From Ophiobolus disseminans (taxonomy: Eukaryota; Ascomycota; Dothideomycetes; Pleosporales; Phaeosphaeriaceae), in NCBI GenBank assembly GCA_010093685.1, contig MU006221.1, positions 1 to 64,000 of the forward strand: 64,000 bases of DNA, in the 5' to 3' direction. Below the pieces are notes generated by a model. The model was given only the letters and a program-made list of their open reading frames with translations. It ran no database searches and had not been told where the DNA came from. Both the position numbers and the translations under genes were made by a program. Of this stretch, positions 55,221 to 64,000 are shown piece after piece. Each line of letters begins with the position of its first letter. Position 1 is the stretch's first letter.

Positions 55221-55950
55221 ATGCTGTTCCAGTCCTTAGCCGTGCTCGCTGCGGCGAGCAGCTTCTTTTCGCTGGCAGCCGGCCACAACATCCAGATGAA
55301 AGCCCACCAGCGCGAATGCTTCCACGAATCGCTGCACAAGGACGACAAGATGACCGTCACCTTCCAAGTCGGCGACCGCGAGTTTGGAGGCAGCGGGAAC
55401 CTGGAGATCGACTTCTGGGTGCGTCAATGGCAGACTGATACGGGTAAAGGCACGTGAGCATGCTAACAAGCACACGGCAGATCGAGACGCCCTCCCGCAG
55501 CTACCAGATCCACGAGCGCGGCGTGTCGTCGGGCGACCACTCCTTCACCGCCACCGAGGACGGCAAATACACATACTGCTTCAACAACGAGCACTGGGGC
55601 GCAAACACAAAGGAGGTCTCGTTCAATGTCCACGGCATCGTCTACGTGCCCGAGTCCGAGGCCCCCCAGGACCCACTGGAGAGGGAGGTCAAGCAGATGT
55701 CGGAGCTGGTCGCACAGGTCAAGGACGAGCAGAGCTACATCGTTGTCCGCGAGCGCACACACCGGAACACGGCCGAGAGCACAAACTCGCGCATCAAGTG
55801 GTGGAGCATTTTCCAGCTCATGGTGCTCATTGGCCAGGGCTTCTTCCAGGTCTGGTGGCTGAAGAGGTTCTTCGAGGTGAGTCACGGGCCGCGTACTTCA
55901 CTCGGGTTTTGGACGCTAACGCAATGCTCCAGGTCAAGCGCGTCGTCTGA
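55221..55950 (+). CDS. emp24: p24 family cargo receptor, Emp24 (p24-beta) type
   Basis: Exons 55221-55418, 55481-55876 and 55933-55950 give 203 aa; introns 62 and 56 bp, phase 0. Residues 1-20 form a signal peptide. A GOLD domain follows with its two Cys (QRECFHE, KYTYCFNN), then a heptad-rich coiled coil (PLEREVKQMSELVAQVKDEQ). One membrane span lies near residues 170-192 (WSIFQLMVLIGQGFFQVWWL). The short cytosolic tail KRFFEVKRVV has the FF and terminal hydrophobic signals for COPII and COPI binding. The last five residues sit on their own 18-bp exon. It cycles between ER and Golgi and helps load cargo such as GPI-anchored proteins. Confidence 0.92.
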
Positions 55951-56603
55951 AATGGGTCCTACTTCGCTGTGTTTGGCGGTGATCCTGCATTTGCTGTTCT
56001 GTTCCGTGGGCGTTGAAGCGCTGCCTGCTAGCCTTGGTAGTTTCTATAGATTGGTTTGGTTCAACCACCGTATGCACTCGAGGACAGCGTGGCGGTTGAA
56101 CGTGCGGGTGCTTAAGAGGGGCTGATGACAATGATTGCGGTGAAGCGTATCGAGCATGTTCTCGTTTGCTGGTAAGGCTACATTCACACATGAGACTCCA
56201 CTGCTGCTATACGAGAACACCGTATCCACTTCTCACGTCTATTTGCATATACTCGTTCGTCTTTCCTTTCCCCTGCTGCACTACTTCCAGATCCACTTAG
56301 TCGTTTGCTCGTTCCAAACCCTACGTCACTGCCGCAAGCTGGGCTGCGCTCAACAACGTGAGTGCTCGTTGCTGGACCAAGGAGCACGCGATATTGCGAG
56401 ATAGCGACAGTGAAAGCGGAATATAACCCTCCAAAGTCTCGTGCACCGTGTGTTGCGCACGTTGTTGTGGGAGCACCTGCCTTCACCTCTCGTCGCGCTT
56501 TCCGTCGCCCGGCAACCACCGCTCTGCATTTAAACACCGCAGCTTCTCCACCTCCACGCACTGAAGATGCGAGCAACAAGTCCATCAACTGAACTGCATC
56601 TTT

Positions 56604-58568
56604 ATGGAACCTTCCCAAAACATCTCCGGCGTCACTGCCGACGGCTACACACGCCTGCCGGTTTCGGATGAGTCGCCCGAGAATGGCAACTACCGTAAGA
56701 ACCCTCCGCACCTTCTGCCATCCTTCCCCCACAGACTGCCCCATGACTTGAGTCCCCCGGAGGAGCCCCTCCAGACGCACGACATTAGCCCCTTGTCGCA
56801 GTACAATCAGTACTTTGACCATGCCGTCCCGTCCGGTGCGAGAACCAACCATGTGTTGACTCCACCTCGACAAGATGACGAGGAACAACAAAAACAGCTT
56901 CCATGGTATATGCAATCCAATATGCGGCTGGTGTACGCGACGCAACGACCTTCATACCCAGCCCCACCCCGGGCTCAGCCAGACTACACGCAGTCATTCG
57001 GCCCCCCACTACCACGATCAGACTATGTGCCTCCATGGCCCTCCAAAGGTATGCATGTCTCTCCACCTATGCTGCAACAACCAAACACAATCGGAGATTG
57101 GCAGAACCACCAGTTGCCACCCTACGCAGCTTCGGCCCAGCATCAGGGTGCTCGTAAGTTTCAAGCGCAGGACTACTCCGCACTGCTTCAGACGCCTGCT
57201 CAAAGAGCCAGAGACTCGCGTGGAGGATTCCAGCAACAGGATGCACAACACAGGCTGCCACCTATTGCTAGCTTCCAACCTCCAGCCACACGCCCGTCGC
57301 ATGGATTTGCTCCCCTCCAGCCTCCGCAAGCCTATCATTTCCCAACCGACAGTCTGATTCAACGACCTGCCGGCCACGTGACTCCACCCCGTCAGCTCAA
57401 TGGCTCATCCTACATTGATCCCTCTCCAGGACACGATGGTGTTACGCCACCTGACAAAAGGTTGAGCGCGAAGAAGGAAGCCTATCACAGAAAGGCTGAA
57501 CTGGTAAAACTTCAGCGACAGGCTGCCGCGGCCGGAAATCCCACACTACCGCGTCCACGAAGGCCAACAGCTTCGACAGGGACGAAGCGCAAAACGAAGG
57601 GTCCATCTGCGGAACTGGCTGCACCAACAGCACCTCCAAATCTCCGTCCCTCACATGTGCCTAGCTTTGATCTCGGCTATGTCCACGATCCCTTCACGTC
57701 GCACAACTCTGCATCTCGATTTCCATCACCATATCAACATGGCTATCCTCAGCACATGGATCTTGAGTACACAAGTCCCTCCAGGTTCCTTTTGGACACG
57801 CCATCACATTACAGCCCCATCAAGACCGAGCCCGACTTTGTACAGCTAAAGATGCCGAAGTTAGATCACGATATGCTTGATCAACGCATCACGACATACT
57901 ACGAAGACTACAAGTGGTCTGTCACGCTCTACGAGCTCGATCCAAGCAGTCCATACGACTACGCCCAATCCTGGCTTGAAGATCTGTTCAGGGGCAACCT
58001 GCCACCCGACGACTTTCGCTGGGAGTCGCACACCACCCGCGGCTTCATGAAAGACGGCGGCCGCCTGTCCTTCATCGCCATCCACAACGCCGCAGACCCC
58101 TTTGGTCTCTATGGACCGAACTCGACAACCTCGATCGGCGTCTACGGCTACTACTGGTACAACCACGACGAGATCCACTGGAAGACTTTCGGGCCCAGGT
58201 TCCGCTGGCTGCTCGACTGGTGCGTAGCTAATAACGGCATCACCGTCAAGCAAACGTGGAAGTTCAACATGCCCAAAGCGAGTGACCGCCGCTTCCATCG
58301 CGCGTACTGGCTCGCTGCGAATCGAAAGCATCTTAATAATTTGCTGAACCGAAGCGAGGAGAGCGTGGACCGGCCGCATGATGCTGTTGATGACGACGTG
58401 GACGATGGCTTTGAGGTCGAGGAAGCGGATCTGACAAACGAGTGGGATATCACGACCAAGGAGGCGGAGAAAACGTGGAGAGACGTGTTGGAGGATATTG
58501 AGTCTTATGACGAGGATGGCGCATCGGGATATCAGCATGTGGTTACGGGCAGGTCGGATGGGTGGTAG
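56604..58568 (+). CDS. Conserved-looking fungal protein of unknown function (654 aa)
   Basis: Intronless frame from ATG (ACTTTATGG-like context CATCTTTATGG) to TAG. Residues 1-420 are Pro/Gln/His/Tyr-rich and look disordered, with a basic patch (TGTKRKTKGPS, about 325-335) that could be a nuclear signal. Residues about 430-600 look like a folded aromatic-rich domain (TTYYEDYKWSVTLYELDPSS, WLEDLFRGNLPPDDFRWE, GVYGYYWYNHDEIHW, FRWLLDWCVANNGITVKQTW). The last 50 residues are acidic. I cannot assign a family. The codon use and strong contrast between disordered and folded parts argue that it is a real gene, possibly nuclear. Confidence 0.75.
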   Translation: MEPSQNISGVTADGYTRLPVSDESPENGNYRKNPPHLLPSFPHRLPHDLSPPEEPLQTHDISPLSQYNQYFDHAVPSGARTNHVLTPPRQDDEEQQKQLPWYMQSNMRLVYATQRPSYPAPPRAQPDYTQSFGPPLPRSDYVPPWPSKGMHVSPPMLQQPNTIGDWQNHQLPPYAASAQHQGARKFQAQDYSALLQTPAQRARDSRGGFQQQDAQHRLPPIASFQPPATRPSHGFAPLQPPQAYHFPTDSLIQRPAGHVTPPRQLNGSSYIDPSPGHDGVTPPDKRLSAKKEAYHRKAELVKLQRQAAAAGNPTLPRPRRPTASTGTKRKTKGPSAELAAPTAPPNLRPSHVPSFDLGYVHDPFTSHNSASRFPSPYQHGYPQHMDLEYTSPSRFLLDTPSHYSPIKTEPDFVQLKMPKLDHDMLDQRITTYYEDYKWSVTLYELDPSSPYDYAQSWLEDLFRGNLPPDDFRWESHTTRGFMKDGGRLSFIAIHNAADPFGLYGPNSTTSIGVYGYYWYNHDEIHWKTFGPRFRWLLDWCVANNGITVKQTWKFNMPKASDRRFHRAYWLAANRKHLNNLLNRSEESVDRPHDAVDDDVDDGFEVEEADLTNEWDITTKEAEKTWRDVLEDIESYDEDGASGYQHVVTGRSDGW

Positions 58569-59297
58569 GGACTTTTGGAGTGCTCTGAGATGGATTATGA
58601 CGGGATGATGGAGTCACGGTTGACATTGGAGGAATTGGGGATGGAGTCAAAGCATGATGCTTCTGCAGCGTGTCAACCAGCATTGACTACGGTTAGGATT
58701 ACATGAATGGAAATCGACTTTCTGGTCTCAATTAATGGCTACCTTGATCGGATTGAACAACGAGGCTGAAATGTCCATGGTAATGTGGAGTGTCCAATCA
58801 GGGAGGCTCGGCTGTGGGCACGTGAGCTGACGTCAAATGTTATCGCGCTTCAGCCTGCTCCAGCTGCGTCGTTCCTACCTTCTCTCGCACAATCTCATCT
58901 CTCGTCGCTTTGCAATCACACAACATCTTCTCTGTTGTCTCTTGAAGGGGCTTGCCGGGAACGTGCACACGACTTGCACGTCGCTCCGCAATCACGCAGC
59001 GTCGTTGCTGTGGAATCGCATCAGGCTGGCATAGATTCAGCAGCACCAGCAGTACCAACACGTCGTCTTCTCGGGTTGTTCACCCGCACGCGGCACTCCT
59101 TGTTAGCGAATCGCAGATAGCTTGCGCACATCTTCAGCTACAGCTGCCTCTCAAAGTCTTGCGTCTGGCTCTCCCGCTTGCTATCATCGTGCACCAGCGC
59201 TCTGCTGATGTACTACCGCATGTCTTGAGACACCGTGTTGAGGTGATCACACAGAATCTTGCTCATTAGTTCTCTTGAGTTCGAAACGGCTAAAGCG
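58569..59297. other. Spacer, no gene seen
   Basis: A few overlapping frames up to 111 codons on both strands, none with motifs. Confidence 0.4.
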
Positions 59298-61195
59298 ATG
59301 GCCGAAGAGAAGAACGCAAATCAGGCGCCAGATGTGTACGAGTATGAGCCGATCAATCCATATCAAACACGATTGTTGCCGTTGCATGGTAGTGGTGGCC
59401 ACATGGATTCGCCACTCGCCTGCACTATCTATATTGCAGACCTATTGGATTCCGCTTTCGATGGTTTGTGACTTCGTTCGCGGAATGGCGGAACAGACCG
59501 TCTCGTCAGCTATGATGCACTGTCGTACACATGGGGAGGCGAGCAAAAATCAAGAACCATCATCTGTGACGACTCGGGGATGAGCGTGACGCAAAACCTC
59601 TTTGATGCTCTACAAGCCCTCCGGTCATTAAGGAACGACTGTGGATATCTCTGGGTAGATGCTGTGTGCATCGATCAAGAGAACAACAAAGAGAAGGCTC
59701 TTCAGGTGCGCAACATGCTACTCATCTACCAAAAGGCAACCACGGTGGTCGTGTGGCTGGGCAACGCCCATCAGAATACGGTTGACATGGTTAATTGGGC
59801 GAGTTCACCAAGCGCAACGTGGGACTTCTATAAAACTTCTGCAGGGCTAGAGGATCTCTACTCCAGACCTTAGTTCCGGCGAGTGTGGGTACAACAAGAA
59901 ATATACGCTGCCCGGCAGCTGATCTTTCACTGTGGGCCTCACCAATTTTCCTGGCTCGAGTCGCTGACTCATTCAGACGTGCTCGGGGACCATCCGCAAC
60001 TGGATTCATACCGTCCAATAGACTCCAACACAACACTGGAAGAGATACAGTCGAACCCAGCCATCCCGGAACACGTCCGAGCTAGGCAAAGTGTCATACA
60101 TCATATTAGAAGTCTACATGGCGCAAGTCTTGACTGTTTCGAAAGATTTCGGCTGCGCCCCAAGCTTGAAATCTTCGACACTCTTTTGCGATCCGCTGCA
60201 CTGGACGCTTCAAACGCTCGGGATCGTATCTACGGAGTCCTCGGTGTGACTCGCTTCCCCGTCAAGCCAATGGCAATTGAAGACTGGATTACAATGCGGC
60301 AGACGGAATCGATCCATTACATTCCACTCGACTACTCCGCTGAGTGGTGCCCCTCCTTTATGCTGTAACATGGTCAATTTCAATGACCAGCGGACTCGAG
60401 CCGCTTGGCTTCGTCATGGCCGCATGTAAGACCGCCGCTGATGCGGGCAATTTGTCATTACCTCCATGGGTCATTGACTGGAACGCTGCCAGACGAAGAA
60501 TGAAAGAGATTCACCGACTTCTGGACCCCGATACGTTAACTCCACCGATTGGGGCATCCCAGGTTTTCCAAAGCTGGCGGAGGAGGAGATTGAAGACTTA
60601 CGCGAGGACAATAGAGCGACGAAGCAAGAATACACCAAGCTTGTGTACGAGGAATTGAAGTTGCTCGGTTTCATGTGTACGGCCAGTACGTTTGCCGGAC
60701 AAAGAATAACATATTGCTAAAGCTGTGGCGTCCAAACATAGATGTTGTCAGCCTAGCACCTCGGTTCACATGGTACACTGCGAACTGCATCTCCACGTGA
60801 CTCTTAGTCACTAGCTTACTCATCTTGTTGTGTATATAGTCGCTCTATGTAGCTCTCTCACTACAACAACCTTCTTCTCACTTTTGCCCTGTCTCCCACA
60901 TTCGACAGATGTCTTCGCCTCGGATCTGCTGATATTTCCAAGTCTAATGCGCACGCAGTACTTCCCACTCGGGTACGATCAGGCCAAGTTTAAAAAAAGA
61001 CCCTGGCTGCTACGACCTACTGGTCACAACGAGTTTCGGCTTCTTGCATGTCTGCTCGAAAGCGCTTCAGCTACTGAAGTGGACTTCGCTGCGTGGGTAG
61101 GGCGTAAGGAAGATCATGGCTTTGTACGGGAATGTTGGATTCAATCGATTAGTAAGATAAGGAGGAAAGTGGACTGTAGTTTTGTCCTTATCTAG
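59298..61195 (+). pseudogene. HET-domain (heterokaryon incompatibility) gene, broken
   Basis: From the ATG at 59298 the frame shows the three HET-domain blocks: YDALSYTWGG (about 59510), LWVDAVCIDQ (about 59650) and RRVWVQQE (about 59880). The middle region ARDRIYGVLG follows at about 60220. Breaks: TGA at 59469 (fits CGA to TGA), TAG at 59871 (just before FRRVWVQQE, where the family has Trp), and a frame change near 60360 after which the text continues in another frame (GLEPLGFVMAACKTA ... LPPWVIDWN). A C-terminal piece with WLLRPTGHNEFRLL, typical of HET tails, lies at about 61010-61050 after further breaks. Intact members trigger cell death on fusion of unlike strains. This allele cannot do so. 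Confidence 0.85.
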
Positions 61196-61892
61196 CAATA
61201 AGCACATATACGTACTATAAAGGATGCATTCTTCGAGCTTAATACAACTGCTTCATTGCTCAAAGTCTCCCTCTTCTTAAGACACTAACTTACTTGCACA
61301 GTTAAAACCTCTTACGCTTTATCAAACTCCAATCACACGTACTCCTATCTATATCCGCGCACAATTCCATCCTTCCTCCTTACGCCACGCTTAAGTACTT
61401 CAAGTCCTTTAAAGTTGTATCATCGGTAGGCACAAAGATGTATACCTACGTATATTTCTATGTTGCATTGAAAGAAAAAGAGAGTACGAAGTTTGAAGAA
61501 CGCAAGATAATGCTTAGCAGCAGACTTAGGATACTTGTTCGCATACTATGTTGGTCAGTGTTAGTAAGCTACCGTGTAGCTGTAAAATGTATTATGTTAA
61601 TGATAAGATAGGCTATATAAATACTGTCGGATGACTAGCCTTATAGCGTTTAAGTTAACACAGGTGTCTTTATTCCCTTAATGTGTTCGTTTAGCAAATC
61701 TGCCCTCATCTCGCAGGGGCAGTCCCTTATACATGACCTTTCAATGGAATGTCAGAACGACCAACCTTGAAAAAGTAAGATCTCGCCCCAAATCCGTGTC
61801 GCTGACGTCAGCCGCTACCCAATTTCTACCTAAACTTCGCCCTGATCTCCATCTTCCGCGAAAGATAGGACTTCGTCTCTCACACCCCCAAA
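61196..61892. other. AT-rich spacer, no gene seen
   Basis: Noticeably AT-richer than its neighbours (about 61200-61700), without long frames. Confidence 0.45.
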
Positions 61893-62751
61893 ATGCCATC
61901 CGGATACACATGCCTCTACAAAAAAAGCCAACGCTCTTTCCTCTTTTACATCACCGCCAACATTGGCCCAGGAGGAAGCAACCGCCCACTCGCCGTCGCA
62001 TACCGCCAAGGCAACGATCTAAGCCGCTCAGCTCTCTCGCGCGTGACGAACGTCGCGAACGACATTCTCAGCTTGGTCAAAATCCTGTCTGATCCCGCGA
62101 ATCGCGCTTCTCTCGAGGCAGAACGCACACTGGCGGAAAAATGGTATCAGCAGCGAGATTCGCAATCGCGAGCGCCCACGCTGCCTGACGCCCCGCAGCC
62201 CCCGTTTGCAGGCTGGCAGGATAATTGGAGGCCTATCGTGCAGCCGGAATTAGCGCAGAGCAGCACACCCGCGGACTTTGCTTCTACAGCTGCGTGCTTA
62301 GTCTCTGGCTTGTTGAAAGATAGCAGTCGTACGCGTCCAGGCGACGTGCAGCTCCAGCCCTTATCAACGATTTTCCACGGCGACAGTCTCGAGTACGGCA
62401 TGGTGGTTATCGACATTTCGGATCTCGCGCACGTCGAGTACGGCATCGTGAGCTTTCCCGTGTGTTACATGGCACATGTGGAGTATCACTCTGACTGTGG
62501 GGGATGGGATCCGGTGGAGGACGATCCGCCGCAAAAGGAGCCGGATGTTGTGCTTGGGGATAAGAGGCCGCGTGTGTTGATGTCTGTTGTGGAGAATGTC
62601 GGGAAGTATATGCCGTTTAGGCTCGAAGAGAGGATTGCCCGAGAGGTCAGGGCTTGTGAGAGTATTGAGGATGATAGTATTTTGGACTGTGAGTATCCTG
62701 ATCACTGCTTTGATTAGTCGGCTGACGAAGGCAGATATTTGGCCGGTGTAG
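61893..62751 (+). CDS. Hypothetical protein (about 270 aa)
   Basis: Starts MPSGYTCLYKKSQRSFLFY. One reading ends unspliced at TAG 62715 (274 aa). A better one uses a GTGAGT donor at 62689 and a CAG acceptor at 62734 (46-bp intron with GCTGAC branch) to end SILDYIWPV at 62751 (270 aa). No signal peptide or membrane segment. It contains a Pro-rich linker (PTLPDAPQPPFAGWQDNW) and an acidic stretch (DPVEDDPPQKEPD). I do not recognise a family. It sits tail to tail with the LysM gene, only about 150 bp apart. Confidence 0.6.
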
Positions 62752-62904
62752 TCACGAGACACGGGGGGTGGAACGAGCAAGCAGCCACACCTACCAATTG
62801 TAGTACAACGTATGTGATTTGACTTATTTACAAAATTATCGAAAGATTAGGTACTAAACATACGAGAAACGACTAGTATGGCAAATATCACCATATTCCT
62901 CCGC

Positions 62905-64000
62905 CTAACTAATAACACCCACACACGCATACGTCTTACCCCAGAGATTGTTACAGCCGCTCCCTGCACTAGGGTTCCACCTGGTGAATTGGGCCAGTGT
63001 AATCTTGTATGTGTCGAGAACGGACTGGCAAGTCGTAGTTGTGCTGACGAAATGGAACTTATTGCAGTTCGAGACCATGCCGTCCTGAATGGGCGTAGGC
63101 GTAGTAACACCGTTGCCAACCTTTGTCGAGGTCGGCTTAGTAGTTGTAGTCGGTCTGATCGTCGTGCTTGGAGTAACGTCAATTCGTCCGACGCATACGT
63201 AGGCGTTGAGCCAGAGGCCGTTGCAGGTGGTGCCGACGGAAGGATTGTAGTTGAGGAACTGCGTCTGGCTAAGGTTATTACCCAACGCAACCGAGACACA
63301 GGTATCGCCAGACTTGACAAAGTAGAATTTGTTGCAGTCGGTGATCATGCCAGGCTGTGTTGGCGACGGCGTAGCGATGCCGTTGCTAGTAGTGGTGGAT
63401 ACCGGGGTGCTTGTTGTGCGCGAAGGCTCGCTGCCGATGATGCTGACGCAGACGTAGACATTTGCCCACATACCTGTGCAGGTGTCGCCGACAGACGGGT
63501 TGTAAACGACGAACTGGGCGCGTGTGATGCCGTACTGATTAGCGATGTTATCGCAGTTTTCGTCCGTTCTAACGAGATGGAACGCGTCACAATTCTCAAC
63601 CATGTTGGGTTGGATCGGCGTAGGAGTGGTGATGCCATTGTTCCCCGAGTTTGTGGTGGCCGCCGAAGTTCTGGTAACGAAGCCAGTACTGGTCGTAGTC
63701 GTAGTTGTGGTGAGGGCTGGAGCTGGAGCCTCGACACAGTACGACAGGCCAGTCACATAGTTACCGCAGTTGGGTGTGATGGAGGGGTTCTGCAATTGCC
63801 GGACATTAACGCAAGATATTGACAGCCACCACGTGGCATGTGGGGAATCTGTCACGAATGTACGTACCCAGGCTAGGAAGTTGGCCATGCTGATCCCCCA
63901 TTCGGCAGGCATGTTCTTGCACGAGATGGAAGCATCGTTATCCCACCACCACATGCACGTCATGATCGTGTTGGGTGCAGATGGGAATTTGGGCAACTCG
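62905..64000 (-). CDS. LysM-repeat secreted protein, 5' end outside the window
   Basis: Minus-strand exons from beyond 64000 to 63868 and 63789-62905, joined over a 78-bp intron with a GTACGT donor. Four LysM modules are visible. The first is split by the intron (CKNMPAEWGISMANFLAW joined to NPSITPNCGNYVTGLSYCVE). Three more read DNIANQYGITRAQFVVYNPS, SVALGNNLSQTQFLNYNPS and SVLDTYKITLAQFTRWNPS, each with paired Cys and YVC/YAC ends. Thr/Ser/Pro linkers separate them. It ends CVGVIS. The missing 5' end should carry the signal peptide. LysM proteins bind chitin or its fragments; in fungi they coat hyphae or hide chitin from hosts. Confidence 0.88.
   Translation of the reverse strand, partial: ELPKFPSAPNTIMTCMWWWDNDASISCKNMPAEWGISMANFLAWVRTFVTDSPHATWWLSISCVNVRQLQNPSITPNCGNYVTGLSYCVEAPAPALTTTTTTTSTGFVTRTSAATTNSGNNGITTPTPIQPNMVENCDAFHLVRTDENCDNIANQYGITRAQFVVYNPSVGDTCTGMWANVYVCVSIIGSEPSRTTSTPVSTTTSNGIATPSPTQPGMITDCNKFYFVKSGDTCVSVALGNNLSQTQFLNYNPSVGTTCNGLWLNAYVCVGRIDVTPSTTIRPTTTTKPTSTKVGNGVTTPTPIQDGMVSNCNKFHFVSTTTTCQSVLDTYKITLAQFTRWNPSAGSGCNNLWGKTYACVGVIS

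Noticed and set aside
54500..55360. 286-codon minus-strand frame opposite the p24 gene
   Set aside because: No motif; it overlaps the well-supported p24 exon 1 and the divergent promoter.
57861..58538. 225-codon minus-strand frame
   Set aside because: Antisense to the folded domain of the 654-aa protein and without motifs.
62878..63822. 314-codon plus-strand frame
   Set aside because: Antisense of the LysM gene.

Overview
The window looks like nuclear DNA of a filamentous ascomycete, most likely a dothideomycete of the Pleosporales type. The genes carry short (42-98 bp) GT..AG introns with CTAAC/CTGAC-like branch sites. The gene set is fungal (GH67 alpha-glucuronidase, LysM protein, HET-domain protein, SUR7/PalI-like protein, p24 cargo receptor, M43 metalloprotease), and the repeats show C-to-T decay in CpA context of the kind made by repeat-induced point mutation (RIP). 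TAG is a genuine stop here, since intact host genes end in it, so the many TAGs in the repeats are real nonsense codons.

Layout. 1-17.4 kb is a repeat block. It holds a decayed Ty3/gypsy chromovirus (1-5785), a decayed OrsD/RecQ telomere-linked-type helicase on the minus strand (5.8-10.3 kb) with a minisatellite and two interstitial telomere repeats behind it, and a full-length Ty1/copia element (11465-16882, minus strand). The copia element sits inside a multi-CCHC zinc-knuckle gene. 18.8-20 kb is a single secreted-protein gene caught between repeat blocks. 20.1-28.7 kb is a nest: a copia element (minus) was hit by a 485-bp solo LTR (itself hit by a pogo/Fot1 element), by a gypsy-type solo LTR and by a hAT element. 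Each event is supported by its own target-site duplication (GTTTT, TA, TTCAT, TCAAACCA). 28.7-32 kb is gene-free and carries diverged tandem duplications.

32-64 kb is mostly gene space: SUR7/PalI-like membrane protein, a MITE with 9-bp duplications, secreted M43 metalloprotease, an internally deleted hAT remnant, aldehyde dehydrogenase, a copia gag remnant, a small Cys-containing protein, an ankyrin protein with a PigL-like N-terminus, GH67 alpha-glucuronidase with a putative XlnR-type site, a group of very small genes, a SANT/Myb protein with a Gly/Asn-rich tail full of GW/WG dipeptides, an Emp24-type p24 protein, a conserved unknown, a HET pseudogene, another unknown, and a LysM protein cut off by the window end.

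The host genes do not form an evident pathway cluster. They are independent loci in a repeat-flanked, possibly subtelomeric setting, several with roles in secretion, wall or host contact, or self-recognition. I did not find a convincing new multi-gene system. The most informative observations are the reconstructable order of transposon insertions, the direct record of RIP between paired LTRs, an abrupt edge of RIP damage inside one copia element, and the GW/WG-rich SANT protein.
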